A DNA stretch of 64,000 bases from Kocuria carniphila. Its GTDB lineage: Bacteria > Actinomycetota > Actinomycetes > Actinomycetales > Micrococcaceae. The stretch spans positions 62,001 to 126,000 of the forward strand of contig NZ_NOIT01000012.1 in NCBI RefSeq assembly GCF_004136555.1. The letters are read 5' to 3'. Shown here piece after piece: positions 36,016 through 45,100 of the stretch. The first letter of the stretch is position 1; every line of letters begins with the position of its first letter. The notes beneath the pieces are model-generated. The model was not told where the DNA came from and made no database searches. It was given only the letters and a program-made list of their open reading frames with translations. The position numbers and the translations under genes were made by a program.

Positions 36016-37674
36016 TCAGCGTGCCTGCACTGCACTGGTGGCCGGCGAGGTGCCGGCATTCCGATTTCCCCGGGCAGGGGCCGTGATTCCTGCCGGAGCG
36101 CTCGGCTCGCCAGTCTCGGGGGTTGGTTTGCCGGACGTCACTCGTGCCGGGCGTATGGGCCCCTCTTCCTTGTCATTGAGGATGCCGTCCCCGTCAATGT
36201 CCGGGTCTCCTTCATTGAGCAGGCCGTCCCCATCCATGTCCGGATCAACCTCATCGACGAACTTATCGCCGTCGAGGTTGTCGTCAGCCTCGTTGTCGAT
36301 GCCGTCCCCGTCGAGGTCGGTGTCTTCAATATCGAGGGTGCCGTCGCGATCGGTGTCCCGTCTGGTGTCCGGAACCCGGGGCGCCACCCCGGGCAGGAGA
36401 TCCTTCTCTTTCCCAGTGTCCGCGGACGGTGGCGGCGCGGATGGTGGCGGCGCGGATGGTGGCGGCGCGGGTTTGGGCGGTGCCGGTTTGGGCGGTGCCG
36501 GCTTGGACGGTGCCGTTAGGGGCCCGGGCGGGGTCGCAGCAGGTGCTGGTTTGGCGGGCTTTACCGGCTTGGTCTGGGGGGCCGTGGGCTTTTGCGCTGC
36601 TGGCGGTGCAGGAGTCGGTGTGGGGCTGGGTTTTGCAGGAGCGGAAGGCTCGGCCGTGGGCTGTGGCTCCTTCGTGACCTTCTTGGTCGCAGCGGCCTTC
36701 TGCTCGGCAGCCTTCCTTTGGGCGACCTTCTTCTGATCGGCAGTCTCTTCGCCTGAGGCGGCCTTTTTCTTGGCGGCGGTCTCGTCCTCCGGGAGAGCCG
36801 GCACGGGCACCTCCAAGGAGTACTTGCTGCGGGAGGCGGGAATGACGCGGAGGCCGTCGACCCAGTCGAAGGACTGGGGGTCCACGGCCTGCCCGTCGAC
36901 CCAGGTCTCGAGGTGCAGGTTTGGTCCCGTGACCCGGGTTCCGGTGGCACCGACGGAACCGAGCTGCTCGGACGCGGTCAGCCGGTCACCGGTGGCCACC
37001 CTGACGTCCTGGAGGTGGTTGTAGGTGGTTCTCAGTCCGTCCGCGTGGGTGACCTCCACACGGTTGCCGCCCCAGACGTCCCAGAACACGGCCGTCACCT
37101 CGCCCTCGGCGGCCGCCACGACCGGCAGCCCTGCGGCGGCGGAAACGTCGGTGCCGTTATGGAACTCGCGGTCGCCGCGATCGGGGGCGATCCGCCACCC
37201 GAAGGTGCCCCCGGTCAGGACGGCCCCGGGAGTGGTGGGGGCGATGAGGGTGTTGACGGGAAGCTCGCCCGAGTACAGCCTCGGTGCGTGCCGCCCCGGG
37301 CGCACCGTCGAGGCCGCGTTCCGGTCGCCGTCGCCCGGGCCGGTGCCTTGGCGCCAGGAGCCGTTGCCCGTGGCGCCGTCACGGACGGGCGAGGTGGAAC
37401 GGTTTTGCCGCAGCGGTGCCGCCGGGGGGTGCTGCCGCTCCTGACCTGACGCGAAGAGGCTCCACCCGCTGTCCGACCGCTCCGAGGACGTCGAGGAACC
37501 CGCCGACGCCCCGAAGGCAGCCCCTCGTTCTTCGCCGGCCCCCGGAGTGACGCCCGAGCTGACGGCCACGCTCAGCGCCACGAGGGCCGAGAACGCGGCG
37601 AGGGCGCTCACCGGCGAGGAGGCGCGGTGACGGAGGTCGGGCTTGGCAGGGCGGCGAGAGGAGTCGCGGGGCAT
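36016..37674 (-). CDS. Secreted M23-like protein with Pro-rich linker and calcium-binding (TSP3) repeats
   Basis: 552 residues. A hydrophobic signal/anchor lies at about 22-45. An M23 (LytM-type) domain spans about 150-270 with His172 and Asp176 (HNGTD) and His220 (YNHL). The final HxH motif reads GPNLHLETW, so the catalytic His is Asn252 while the zinc ligand His254 remains. A Lys/Ala-rich helix (about 295-330), a Pro-rich region with PKPAPPKPAPP repeats and a block of DxDxDGxxD-type repeats (about 440-505) follow. The lost His suggests a binding or regulatory role instead of cell-wall cutting. Confidence 0.87.
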   Translation of the reverse strand: MPRDSSRRPAKPDLRHRASSPVSALAAFSALVALSVAVSSGVTPGAGEERGAAFGASAGSSTSSERSDSGWSLFASGQERQHPPAAPLRQNRSTSPVRDGATGNGSWRQGTGPGDGDRNAASTVRPGRHAPRLYSGELPVNTLIAPTTPGAVLTGGTFGWRIAPDRGDREFHNGTDVSAAAGLPVVAAAEGEVTAVFWDVWGGNRVEVTHADGLRTTYNHLQDVRVATGDRLTASEQLGSVGATGTRVTGPNLHLETWVDGQAVDPQSFDWVDGLRVIPASRSKYSLEVPVPALPEDETAAKKKAASGEETADQKKVAQRKAAEQKAAATKKVTKEPQPTAEPSAPAKPSPTPTPAPPAAQKPTAPQTKPVKPAKPAPAATPPGPLTAPSKPAPPKPAPPKPAPPPSAPPPSAPPPSADTGKEKDLLPGVAPRVPDTRRDTDRDGTLDIEDTDLDGDGIDNEADDNLDGDKFVDEVDPDMDGDGLLNEGDPDIDGDGILNDKEEGPIRPARVTSGKPTPETGEPSAPAGITAPARGNRNAGTSPATSAVQAR

Positions 37675-37990
37675 GATGGTGTTTCCCCCAGGACGTCGCA
37701 GGCAGCGACGGAAAGATCGAGCAACGGACCGCAGGCATCAAACATTGGTGTGCGCGTAGGAGCACGGACAATTCTCCTGAGGATACGTCTTCGCTCCCGT
37801 TAATGCGGCGTCGTGCGGGGACGCAACGCTGTATGACGCGCAGAGCTGCCGCCCTCCGGTTCGAGGTTCCTGGTTCGGTGGCGGCAGAGTGGCGCTGAGG
37901 TACCTCATGTGACGCGGTAGATACCGATGTCAGGGCGCCCTGTCGTGGGTCAGATGTTGCCGTGGCAGCCAGCGTGGTTCGCGCCTGTGG
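37675..37990. other. Intergenic region between two leftward genes
   Basis: No gene is supported. It contains the promoter region of the M23-like gene on the right-to-left strand and the tail after the M56 stop. A reverse frame of 151 codons over 37930-38385 is a shadow of the M56 gene. No clear hairpin or operator was seen. Confidence 0.4.
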
Positions 37991-38941
37991 TCAGTCGAAC
38001 AGGTTGGTGAGGCCGGGGGCGAGCAACAAGATGGTGGGCACGGAGATGAGCGCAGCGGCTGCGCCGATGACTGTTGCTTTTTGCCCCGTCGGCAGGGGTG
38101 TGGCCTCCAGCCGCAGGATGCGATGACGAGCATCCTCGGTAGGGGCCGTTCCTGTCCAGGTGCCTTGGAAGCGGTGCGAGGGAGCAGCGAATCCACCGGT
38201 GCTGACAAGGACGACGGCTCGGGCGAGGGTACGGTCGTCGACGCTCCGGCGGGCGCTGTCGTCGGCGAGCATCTCGACGAGGAGCCCGACTTCGCGGTGG
38301 GCGCGGTCGGCGATGGGGAACCAGGGCAGGGAAGCCCTCCAGGCGCGGAATAGCATGAGCACGATGTCATGGCGTTGGGTGGCATGCGCCTTCTCGTGCT
38401 CGATCACCGCGTCCAGCTCGTTTTCATCGAGCAGTGACAGCAGTCCGGCAGAGAGGACGGTCATCGTGGTGAACGCCCCGGGGAGGCAGTAGGCGATCGG
38501 GGCGGGGTTGTCGAGGAGCCGGGTGCCGGGGGCCTCGGGCAGCGGTGTGCTCAGGAGCAGGACCAGCTGGGCATGGCGCCGACGATCGCGTTCGGCGCGC
38601 ACAATCGTGACGATCAGGTTCAGCAGCAGATGCCCGCCGAGCAGAACTGCTCCGGACAGCGCGAGGATGTGCATCGGGCCTGCGGGCACCCATGGCTGAT
38701 CTCCCAAGAAGCTGGCGGCGAAGCTGATGCCGCCCGTGACCAGGTCCGGCCCAAAAGGGGTCAGGCCGAAGGTGAGCAAGGCCCCGAGCATCGACAGCCC
38801 GCCGGCCAGGGCGACGGCCTGCCAGAGCACCAGTGCGGTGGCGGGGGCGCAGGTCGGCCACTTGGCGTGCGAGAGAAGGATTGGGACGGGCCAGGCCAGG
38901 GCGAGGGCAAATGCCGCGAGGGCGATCGAGGCGCTGATCAC
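37991..38941 (-). CDS. M56-family membrane metallopeptidase (BlaR1-like)
   Basis: 316 residues with four transmembrane helices (starts near 4, 36, 95 and 290) and a cytoplasmic M56 zinc-peptidase domain with HEKAH (His182-His186, the HExxH motif) and an acidic EMLADD downstream. M56 proteins of the BlaR1 type sense a signal and trigger cleavage of the partner BlaI repressor. The large penicillin-binding sensor domain of BlaR1 is absent, so the signal is not a beta-lactam bound in that way. It follows blaI on the same strand by 6 bp. The likely target is the cyd operon on the other side of blaI. Confidence 0.9.
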   Translation of the reverse strand: MISASIALAAFALALAWPVPILLSHAKWPTCAPATALVLWQAVALAGGLSMLGALLTFGLTPFGPDLVTGGISFAASFLGDQPWVPAGPMHILALSGAVLLGGHLLLNLIVTIVRAERDRRRHAQLVLLLSTPLPEAPGTRLLDNPAPIAYCLPGAFTTMTVLSAGLLSLLDENELDAVIEHEKAHATQRHDIVLMLFRAWRASLPWFPIADRAHREVGLLVEMLADDSARRSVDDRTLARAVVLVSTGGFAAPSHRFQGTWTGTAPTEDARHRILRLEATPLPTGQKATVIGAAAALISVPTILLLAPGLTNLFD

Positions 38942-38947
38942 ATGGAC

Positions 38948-39334
38948 TCAGTGGTCGTCGAGGAGGCGCCGCAGCGTTTGTGCTTCCTCGGAACTGACGC
39001 CCCCGACGAAGCGTTCGAGTACGGCGGCCCGGTCGTTGGCTGTTCCGAGGACCTCGTGCATGAGGGAGGCCATGTGCTCCTCCCGGGAGGCCGCAGGTAA
39101 GTAGCGGTGGGGGCGGAAGGTGCGTTCCCGTGTGACGAAGCCTTTGCGCTCCAGGCGGGACAGGACGGTGAGCACGGTGGTGGCGGCGCGGGGGCGGCCG
39201 CTGTCGGTGGCTAGGGGGAGCTGGTCCTGAAGGTCGTAAGCCGACAGGGGGGTGTCCGCCTGCCAGAGGATCTCCATGATGGATCGCTCCAGGTCACCTA
39301 AGGAGGTTGCACGTTTCGATTCGTTGGTTGCCAC
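38948..39334 (-). CDS. BlaI/MecI/CopY-family repressor
   Basis: 128 residues with the BlaI winged helix: LGDLERSIMEILWQADTPLSA, recognition helix TTVLTVLSRLERKGFVTRER, and a C-terminal dimerisation part ending SSEEAQTLRRLLDDH. It would repress genes behind TACA-n-TGTA-type dyads, and three such dyads lie immediately upstream, between it and cydA. The GTG start at 39334 has no Shine-Dalgarno sequence, while a TAGAAT box lies 7 bases before it, so the transcript may be leaderless. Its partner is the M56 protease gene just downstream. Confidence 0.92.
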   Translation of the reverse strand: MATNESKRATSLGDLERSIMEILWQADTPLSAYDLQDQLPLATDSGRPRAATTVLTVLSRLERKGFVTRERTFRPHRYLPAASREEHMASLMHEVLGTANDRAAVLERFVGGVSSEEAQTLRRLLDDH

Positions 39335-39363
39335 CGGCTGATTCTAGCGGACCGACCCACGTG

Positions 39364-39424
39364 TTCTACAGTGGTGTAGAAGTAGTTCTACGACTCGTAG
39401 AATTACTTCTACACCACTGTAAAC
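39364..39424. promoter_or_regulatory. Triple BlaI-type operator between blaI and cydA
   Basis: Three dyads in a row: TTCTACAGTGGTGTAGAA (39364-39381), TTCTACGACTCGTAGAA (39386-39402) and TTCTACACCACTGTA (39407-39421). All have the core TTCTAC-n-GTAGAA, like BlaI/MecI/CopY operators. The outer two are mirror copies: 18 bases (39367-39384) recur inverted at 39404-39421, so the whole array is one large palindrome. A possible -10 for cydA (TGTAAA, 39418-39423) overlaps the third box. Repression of both directions is likely. Confidence 0.85.
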
Positions 39425-39442
39425 AGGCTTGGGGGACAACCC

Positions 39443-41026
39443 ATGGATCCGTTGGAGATCGCCCGGTGGCAGTTCGGGATCACCACCGTCTACCACTTCG
39501 TGATGGTCCCGCTCACGCTCGGGCTGGGTCTGCTGGTGGCGCTCATGCAGACGATGTGGGTGCGTACCGGCAACGGGCGTTGGCTGCGGATGACGAAGTT
39601 CTGGGGCAAGCTCTACCTGATCAACTTCATCATGGGCGTGGCCACCGGGTTGGTGCAGGAGTTCCAGTTCGGGATGGCCTGGAGCGAGTACTCCCGCTTC
39701 GTCGGCGATGTCTTCGGGGCACCGTTGGCGATGGAGGGCCTGCTCGCCTTCTTCTTCGAGTCCACCTTCCTGGGCCTGTGGATCTTCGGCTGGGATCGCC
39801 TGCCCAAGAAGCTGCACCTGGCCACGCTGTGGACCGCGGTGCTGGGCTCCGTGGTTTCGGCCTTTTTCATCATCGTCGCCAACTCCTGGATGCAGCACCC
39901 GGTGGGCGTGGAGATGGTGGACGGCCGCCCTGTGATGAACGACGTGTGGGCGGTGCTGACCAATAACACGGCCCTGGTGGCCTACTCCCACACTCTGGCC
40001 GGAGCGGTGGCAGTGGGCGCGGCGTTCCTGATTGGGGTTTCCTGGTACCAGCTGTGGCAGCGCCGCCGGGACAACATCGACACCGTCGACGATTCCGGTG
40101 CCGTGGTTGTGGGGGAGCGGGCCGATATTCCCGGGCGGGACCGGGTCGACCACGCGGTGTGGCTGTCCAGTCTGCGCATCGGTGCGGTGGTCGCCGCCGT
40201 CGCCTTCGGCGGGGTCGCCGCCACCGGGGACCTGCAGGGCAAGCTGATGTTCGAGCAGCAACCGCTGAAGATGGCTGCCGCTGAGGCGGCCTGCCACGAT
40301 GGCACCAGCTTTTCGGTGCTGGCGGTGGGCCCGCTGGGAGCCCAGGACTGTGACCAGGTGACCAACGTCATCGAGATCCCGGGCCTGTTGTCGTTTCTGG
40401 CCCACGGGGACTTTGACACCGAAGTCAAGGGCGTGAACACCCTCATCCCACAGTACGAGGCCGCCTACGGCACCCACCTGCCTGAGGACCCCATGTACGG
40501 GCAACGGGCCGGCCAGAAGATCGACTACCTGCCCCTGATGGAGGTCACCTACTGGGGGTTCCGCCTGATGATCGGCTTCGGCATGCTCGCCGCGGGGTTC
40601 GCGGCGCTGGCGCTGTGGATCACACGGAAGGGCACCGTCCCGGCTTCCAAGCCCTTGATGTGGGTGGCGGTGGCCTCCATCCTGGCACCCTTCGGGGCCA
40701 ACATTGCCGGGTGGGTGTTCACCGAGATGGGGCGGCAACCGTTCGTGGTCGTCCCGAATCCCAACCCCAGTGGTGTGGACGGGGTGTACATGTACACCGC
40801 CGCTGCCGTCTCCCCGGGAGTCAGCGGGGAGGAGATCCTTTTCTCCCTGGTCACCCTCGGGCTGATCTACGCGGTCCTGCTGGTGGTGGAGACGATGCTG
40901 CTCGTGCGCTACGTGCGCGGCGGGGTCGCCTCGGCCATGCCCGAGCTCGCCCACCACGAAGATGACCCCGCCCATCCCGAGGGCATGACCGGTCGGCGCG
41001 ATGACGTGCTGGCCTTCGCCTACTGA
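39443..41026 (+). CDS. cydA: Cytochrome bd quinol oxidase subunit I
   Basis: 527 residues with the cydA signature: His18 (TTVYHF, haem b595/d side ligand), Glu98 in MEGLLAFFFEST, and the remaining haem region (YSHTLAGAVAVGAAFL). The quinol-binding Q loop is of the short type. It oxidises quinol and reduces oxygen with high affinity without pumping protons, useful at low oxygen and when copper oxidases are inhibited by sulfide or copper stress. ATG at 39443, 20 bp after the operator array. First gene of cydA-cydB-cydDC. Confidence 0.97.
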   Translation: MDPLEIARWQFGITTVYHFVMVPLTLGLGLLVALMQTMWVRTGNGRWLRMTKFWGKLYLINFIMGVATGLVQEFQFGMAWSEYSRFVGDVFGAPLAMEGLLAFFFESTFLGLWIFGWDRLPKKLHLATLWTAVLGSVVSAFFIIVANSWMQHPVGVEMVDGRPVMNDVWAVLTNNTALVAYSHTLAGAVAVGAAFLIGVSWYQLWQRRRDNIDTVDDSGAVVVGERADIPGRDRVDHAVWLSSLRIGAVVAAVAFGGVAATGDLQGKLMFEQQPLKMAAAEAACHDGTSFSVLAVGPLGAQDCDQVTNVIEIPGLLSFLAHGDFDTEVKGVNTLIPQYEAAYGTHLPEDPMYGQRAGQKIDYLPLMEVTYWGFRLMIGFGMLAAGFAALALWITRKGTVPASKPLMWVAVASILAPFGANIAGWVFTEMGRQPFVVVPNPNPSGVDGVYMYTAAAVSPGVSGEEILFSLVTLGLIYAVLLVVETMLLVRYVRGGVASAMPELAHHEDDPAHPEGMTGRRDDVLAFAY

Positions 41027-41054
41027 GCCCGACGACCACAGAACGGCCCCTGAC

Positions 41055-42149
41055 ATGGAACTGCTTCCCACTCTCTGGTTCATCGCCATCGCGGTGCTGT
41101 GGACCGGGTTCATCCTCCTGGACGGCTTCGACCTGGGCGTGGGGATGCTCATGCTTACCAGTACCCGCGATGAGCGCCAGCGCCGGCAGATGCTCAATAC
41201 CATCGGCCCGGTGTGGGACGGCAACGAGGTGTGGCTGATCACTGCAGCCGCCGGGCTCTTCGCCGCCTTCCCCGACTGGTACGCCTCCTTGTTCTCTGCC
41301 CTGTACGTCCCCTTCGTGTTCGTCCTGGTCGGGCTGATTTTCCGGGCGGTGTCCATCGAGTACCGCGGGAAGGTCCACAGCGACCGGTGGCGGCGGTGGG
41401 TGGACCGGGCCTTGGGGATGGGGTCGTTCCTGGTCGCCTTCGGGCTAGGTGCTGCCTTGGCTTTGACCACTACGGGTCTGCCGCTGAACGCTAACGGCGA
41501 CCGCGTCGGCGGGGCCTTCGCCTGGCTCACGCCCTACGCGCTGCTCGGGGGGCTGGCGCTGGTCGGGTTCTGCCTCGTGCACGCCGCGGCCTTCCTGGGA
41601 CTGAAGACCGAGGGCCCGGTCCGGGTGCGTGCCCGCCGGTTCCTCCTCCGCTTCGGTCCGGCTGCGCTGGTGCCGCTCACCGTGTGGGTGTTGGCCGTTC
41701 AAGTGCTCCACGACACGGCCTGGACCTGGCCCCTGGTCGGTGTCGCGGTCGTCGCCGCGCTCTTCGGGTGGACCAGCGCCCGCCTGGGCCGGGAAGGCCG
41801 CGCCTTCGCCGGTTCCGCCGCACTGCTGTTCTGCGGTCTTACCTCAATCTTCGCCAACGTCTACCCCGTGGTCCTGCCCTCCACGATCGACCCCGCCCAC
41901 CACCTGACGGTGGCCAATGCCTCCAGCAGCGACTACACCCTGGGGGTCATGACCGTCGTGGCGGCCATCGGCTTGCCCGCGGTGCTGCTCGCTCAGGGCT
42001 GGAGCTACTGGGTGTTCCGCCGGCGCCTGACCACCGGCCATCTTCCCGCCCCCCACCCCGTCCTTCCCGCCGTTGCCCCGAAACTCGCCACGGGCACCCC
42101 ACGTGAGGGTGTGCCGGGGAGAGGCGCGGACGGGAACAGGCAGGCATGA
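41055..42149 (+). CDS. cydB: Cytochrome bd quinol oxidase subunit II
   Basis: 364 residues, multi-pass membrane protein with the CydB opening WFIAIAVLWTGFILLDGFDL and GPVWDGNEVWLITAAAG. It completes the bd oxidase with CydA. ATG at 41055, 28 bp after cydA; its stop overlaps the ATG of cydDC by 4 bases. The C-terminus has an extra Pro-rich tail of about 40 residues. Confidence 0.96.
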   Translation: MELLPTLWFIAIAVLWTGFILLDGFDLGVGMLMLTSTRDERQRRQMLNTIGPVWDGNEVWLITAAAGLFAAFPDWYASLFSALYVPFVFVLVGLIFRAVSIEYRGKVHSDRWRRWVDRALGMGSFLVAFGLGAALALTTTGLPLNANGDRVGGAFAWLTPYALLGGLALVGFCLVHAAAFLGLKTEGPVRVRARRFLLRFGPAALVPLTVWVLAVQVLHDTAWTWPLVGVAVVAALFGWTSARLGREGRAFAGSAALLFCGLTSIFANVYPVVLPSTIDPAHHLTVANASSSDYTLGVMTVVAAIGLPAVLLAQGWSYWVFRRRLTTGHLPAPHPVLPAVAPKLATGTPREGVPGRGADGNRQA

Positions 42150-45100
42150 AACGTCCCCCACTGGGCCCCGGCGGCTCTGCAACAGTCTTTACCCTCAGCC
42201 TCCTAGGAGCGCTCAAGGCTCTGGCCCTGATCGGCATGGCCGAAGCCCTGGCTCGCGGCATCGTCGGGGTCATCGCTCATGACACGGCGGCCTGGCAACG
42301 GGCTCTGCTGGTCGGGATCGGCGCCGGGTTGCTGCGTGCCGGAACCACCTGGGCCACCCAGGTCGTCGCCGTCCGCGCCGCCGGTCGGGCGAAGCGGGGG
42401 CTGCGCCGAGAACTCGCCACCGGCCTCATGGCCGGTGGTGGCCACGACGTCGGCGCCACGACCACCGTGGGCACCATCGGCCTCGACGCCCTCGACGACT
42501 ACTACGCGCGCGTGCTGCCCTCGGTCACCGCCGCCGCCGCCGTGCCTCTGCTGGTCGGGGCGAGGATTCTGGCCGCCGACTGGGTCAGCGCCCTCATCAT
42601 CGTGCTCACCGTGCCCCTGATCCCGGTGTTCATGGCACTGATCGGACTGCACTCCCAGGACAAGGCCGGGGAGTCTTCCGCCGTTCTTCAACGGCTCTCC
42701 CACCACCTGGTCGAACTCGCCCGTGGACTGCCCGTCCTCGTGGGCCTGGGGCGGATCGAGGAGCAGGCTGCGGCGTTGCGCGATGTCTCCGAGCAGCACC
42801 GGCACACGACCATGGTGACGCTGCGCACCGCTTTCCTCTCCGCGCTGGTGCTCGAGCTGATCGCCACGCTCTCGGTCGCCGTCGTGGCGGTGTTCGTCGG
42901 CGTGCGTCTCGTTTACGGTGACCTCGACCTCCTGGTGGGGCTCGTTGCCCTCATCCTCGCCCCTGAATGCTTCGCCCCCTTCCGCGACCTCGGCGCAGCC
43001 TTCCACGCCTCCCAGGACGGCATGGCAGCCCTGCATCGCTCCCGGGAGATCGTCGCCGAGTCCCCGGCCCCCGACATCCGCAGAACGACGCCGCCGGAAT
43101 CGAACCCCGCAACGATCAACCCCCGGCCGGACACTCCGGCGGACCAGGCACCCCTGGTGCGGATCAGCGGCGTGGTCGTGCGCTACCCAGGACGGGCCTC
43201 CCCAGCAGTATCCGGTCTCGACGCCGAAATTTTCGGCGGAACCATCACCAGCGTCGAAGGCCCCAGCGGCAGCGGCAAATCCACCCTGCTCGGGGTCCTC
43301 GCCGGAACCATCGAAGCCCAAAAAGGAACCATCCACGGGATCGACCCGGCTGCAGTGGCCTGGGTGCCTCAGCACATCCACACCGTCGGCGAAACCGTCC
43401 TCGACGAGATCCAGCTCTACGCCCACGACACCGCCTCCGCCCACCACGCCCTCGCGCGAGTCGGACTGACCGGGCTGGCCGAGGCGGACCCGAACCAACT
43501 CAGTCCCGGGGAGCTGCGCCGCCTGGGCCTGGCCCGGGGCCTGGCCCGCATCACCGCCGGGGCCAGGCTGCTGCTCCTCGACGAGCCCACCGCCCACCTC
43601 GATCCCGCCAACGCGCACCGCATCAGAAACCTCATCGACAACCTGCGCGGCACCACAACCGTGATCCTGGCTTCCCACGAAACCGAGATCACTGCCCTCG
43701 CCGATCAGACAGTGCTCCTGGGGCAGCCCGCCAGCCCCCGCGGGGAGGGGGCGCACCGCCGGCCAGGAACCACCGCCCCGGAGGAGCCGCCGGTGCCCGA
43801 TCGCCAGGGCGAGGCGTCCAATTCTTCACTCGCCGAGACCTCCGGTGGTGCGTTGGGCGAGCTCGGGGCGTTCATCGCCTCCACTCGCTGGCGCGTGCTG
43901 GGGGCCGCGGCCCTGGGGACGGCCTCAGCCCTGTTCGCCGCCGCCCTCACCACGCTGTCGGGCTGGCTGATCGTGCGCGCCAGCGAGCAACCGGGAATCA
44001 TGTACCTGATGGTCGCCATCGTCGGCGTCCGCTTCTTCGGCATCGGCCGTGCCGTGCTGCGCTACGCCGAGCGACTGGCCACCCACGATGCCGTCCTGTC
44101 CGCCACCACCGAGCTCAGGTCCCGGATCTGGGCCGGGCTAGCCGCCCGCGGCCTGGCCTCCCGGGCCCTGGCCACCGGTGGGGCGGCGCTGGAGCACCTG
44201 GTCGAGGCCGCAGACCGGGTCCGTGACCTGGCACCAAGGGTCCTGCTGCCACCGATGGCCGGGGCCGGCACCGCCCTGGGGGCTGTCGTCACCGTCACGG
44301 TCCTGTGTCCCAGCGCGGTGCCCACGCTCCTGGTCGCCGTTTTCGGCGGGCTGCTCGCCGGGCCCGCCGCGGCGCTGCTGGCCGATCGCTCGGCGGCCCG
44401 CCACCTCACCGTCGTTCGCTCCAAAGTGATCCGCCGCTTCGCCGCGATGGCCGCCGCCTCCAGTGAGCTGCGCGCCAACGATCGAACCGAGGACATGCTC
44501 GCCCGGCTGGACGACCTCGAGCAGCGCGCGGACACGTCGACCCGCTCCAGTGCCTGGGCGCGGGGCCTGGGCGAGGCCGTCGTGGTGCTGGCCTGTTCTC
44601 TTTCCTCCGTGCTGATGCTGGCTACCACCGCCGAAGCCCTGGCGGCGGGCACGATTTCCACACCGGTCGTCGCCGGACTCGTGCTGCTGCCTCTGGGCCT
44701 GATCGACCCGCTGCTCGGCGTGGTCGATGCGGTACAGCAGTGGTCCGCGCTGGCCCAGTCACTGCGCAAGGTCCATGCCGTCACCTCCACAACCACCCGT
44801 CACGAGCGACCTCAGCCCCCCGCCGGGCTGGTTCCGGCTCAGGTCCAAGAGCTGACGCTGGCCGACCTGGCCGTCACCTGGCCCCAGGCGCCGGCCCCGG
44901 CATTCCGCCACCTCCAGGCCACCGTGCGACGCGGCCAGTGGCTCGTCGTTGAAGGTCCCTCCGGCTCAGGCAAGTCCACCCTGCTGGCGACCCTCCTCGG
45001 CCACTTGCCCGCCGCGGAGGGCTCATGGCAGGTCAACGGCTCCGACAGCACCACCTTCGACGCCCGGCAGCTGCGGCGGTGCTTCGCCTGGTGCCCCCAG

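Noticed and set aside
36016-37674. The M23-like protein as an active peptidoglycan hydrolase
   Set aside because: The catalytic His of the HxH motif is Asn in the sequence, so activity was not assumed.
39344-41530. A 728-codon reverse open frame over cydA
   Set aside because: Antisense to a highly conserved cydA with all haem ligands; the reverse translation is low-complexity and His/Gln-rich.
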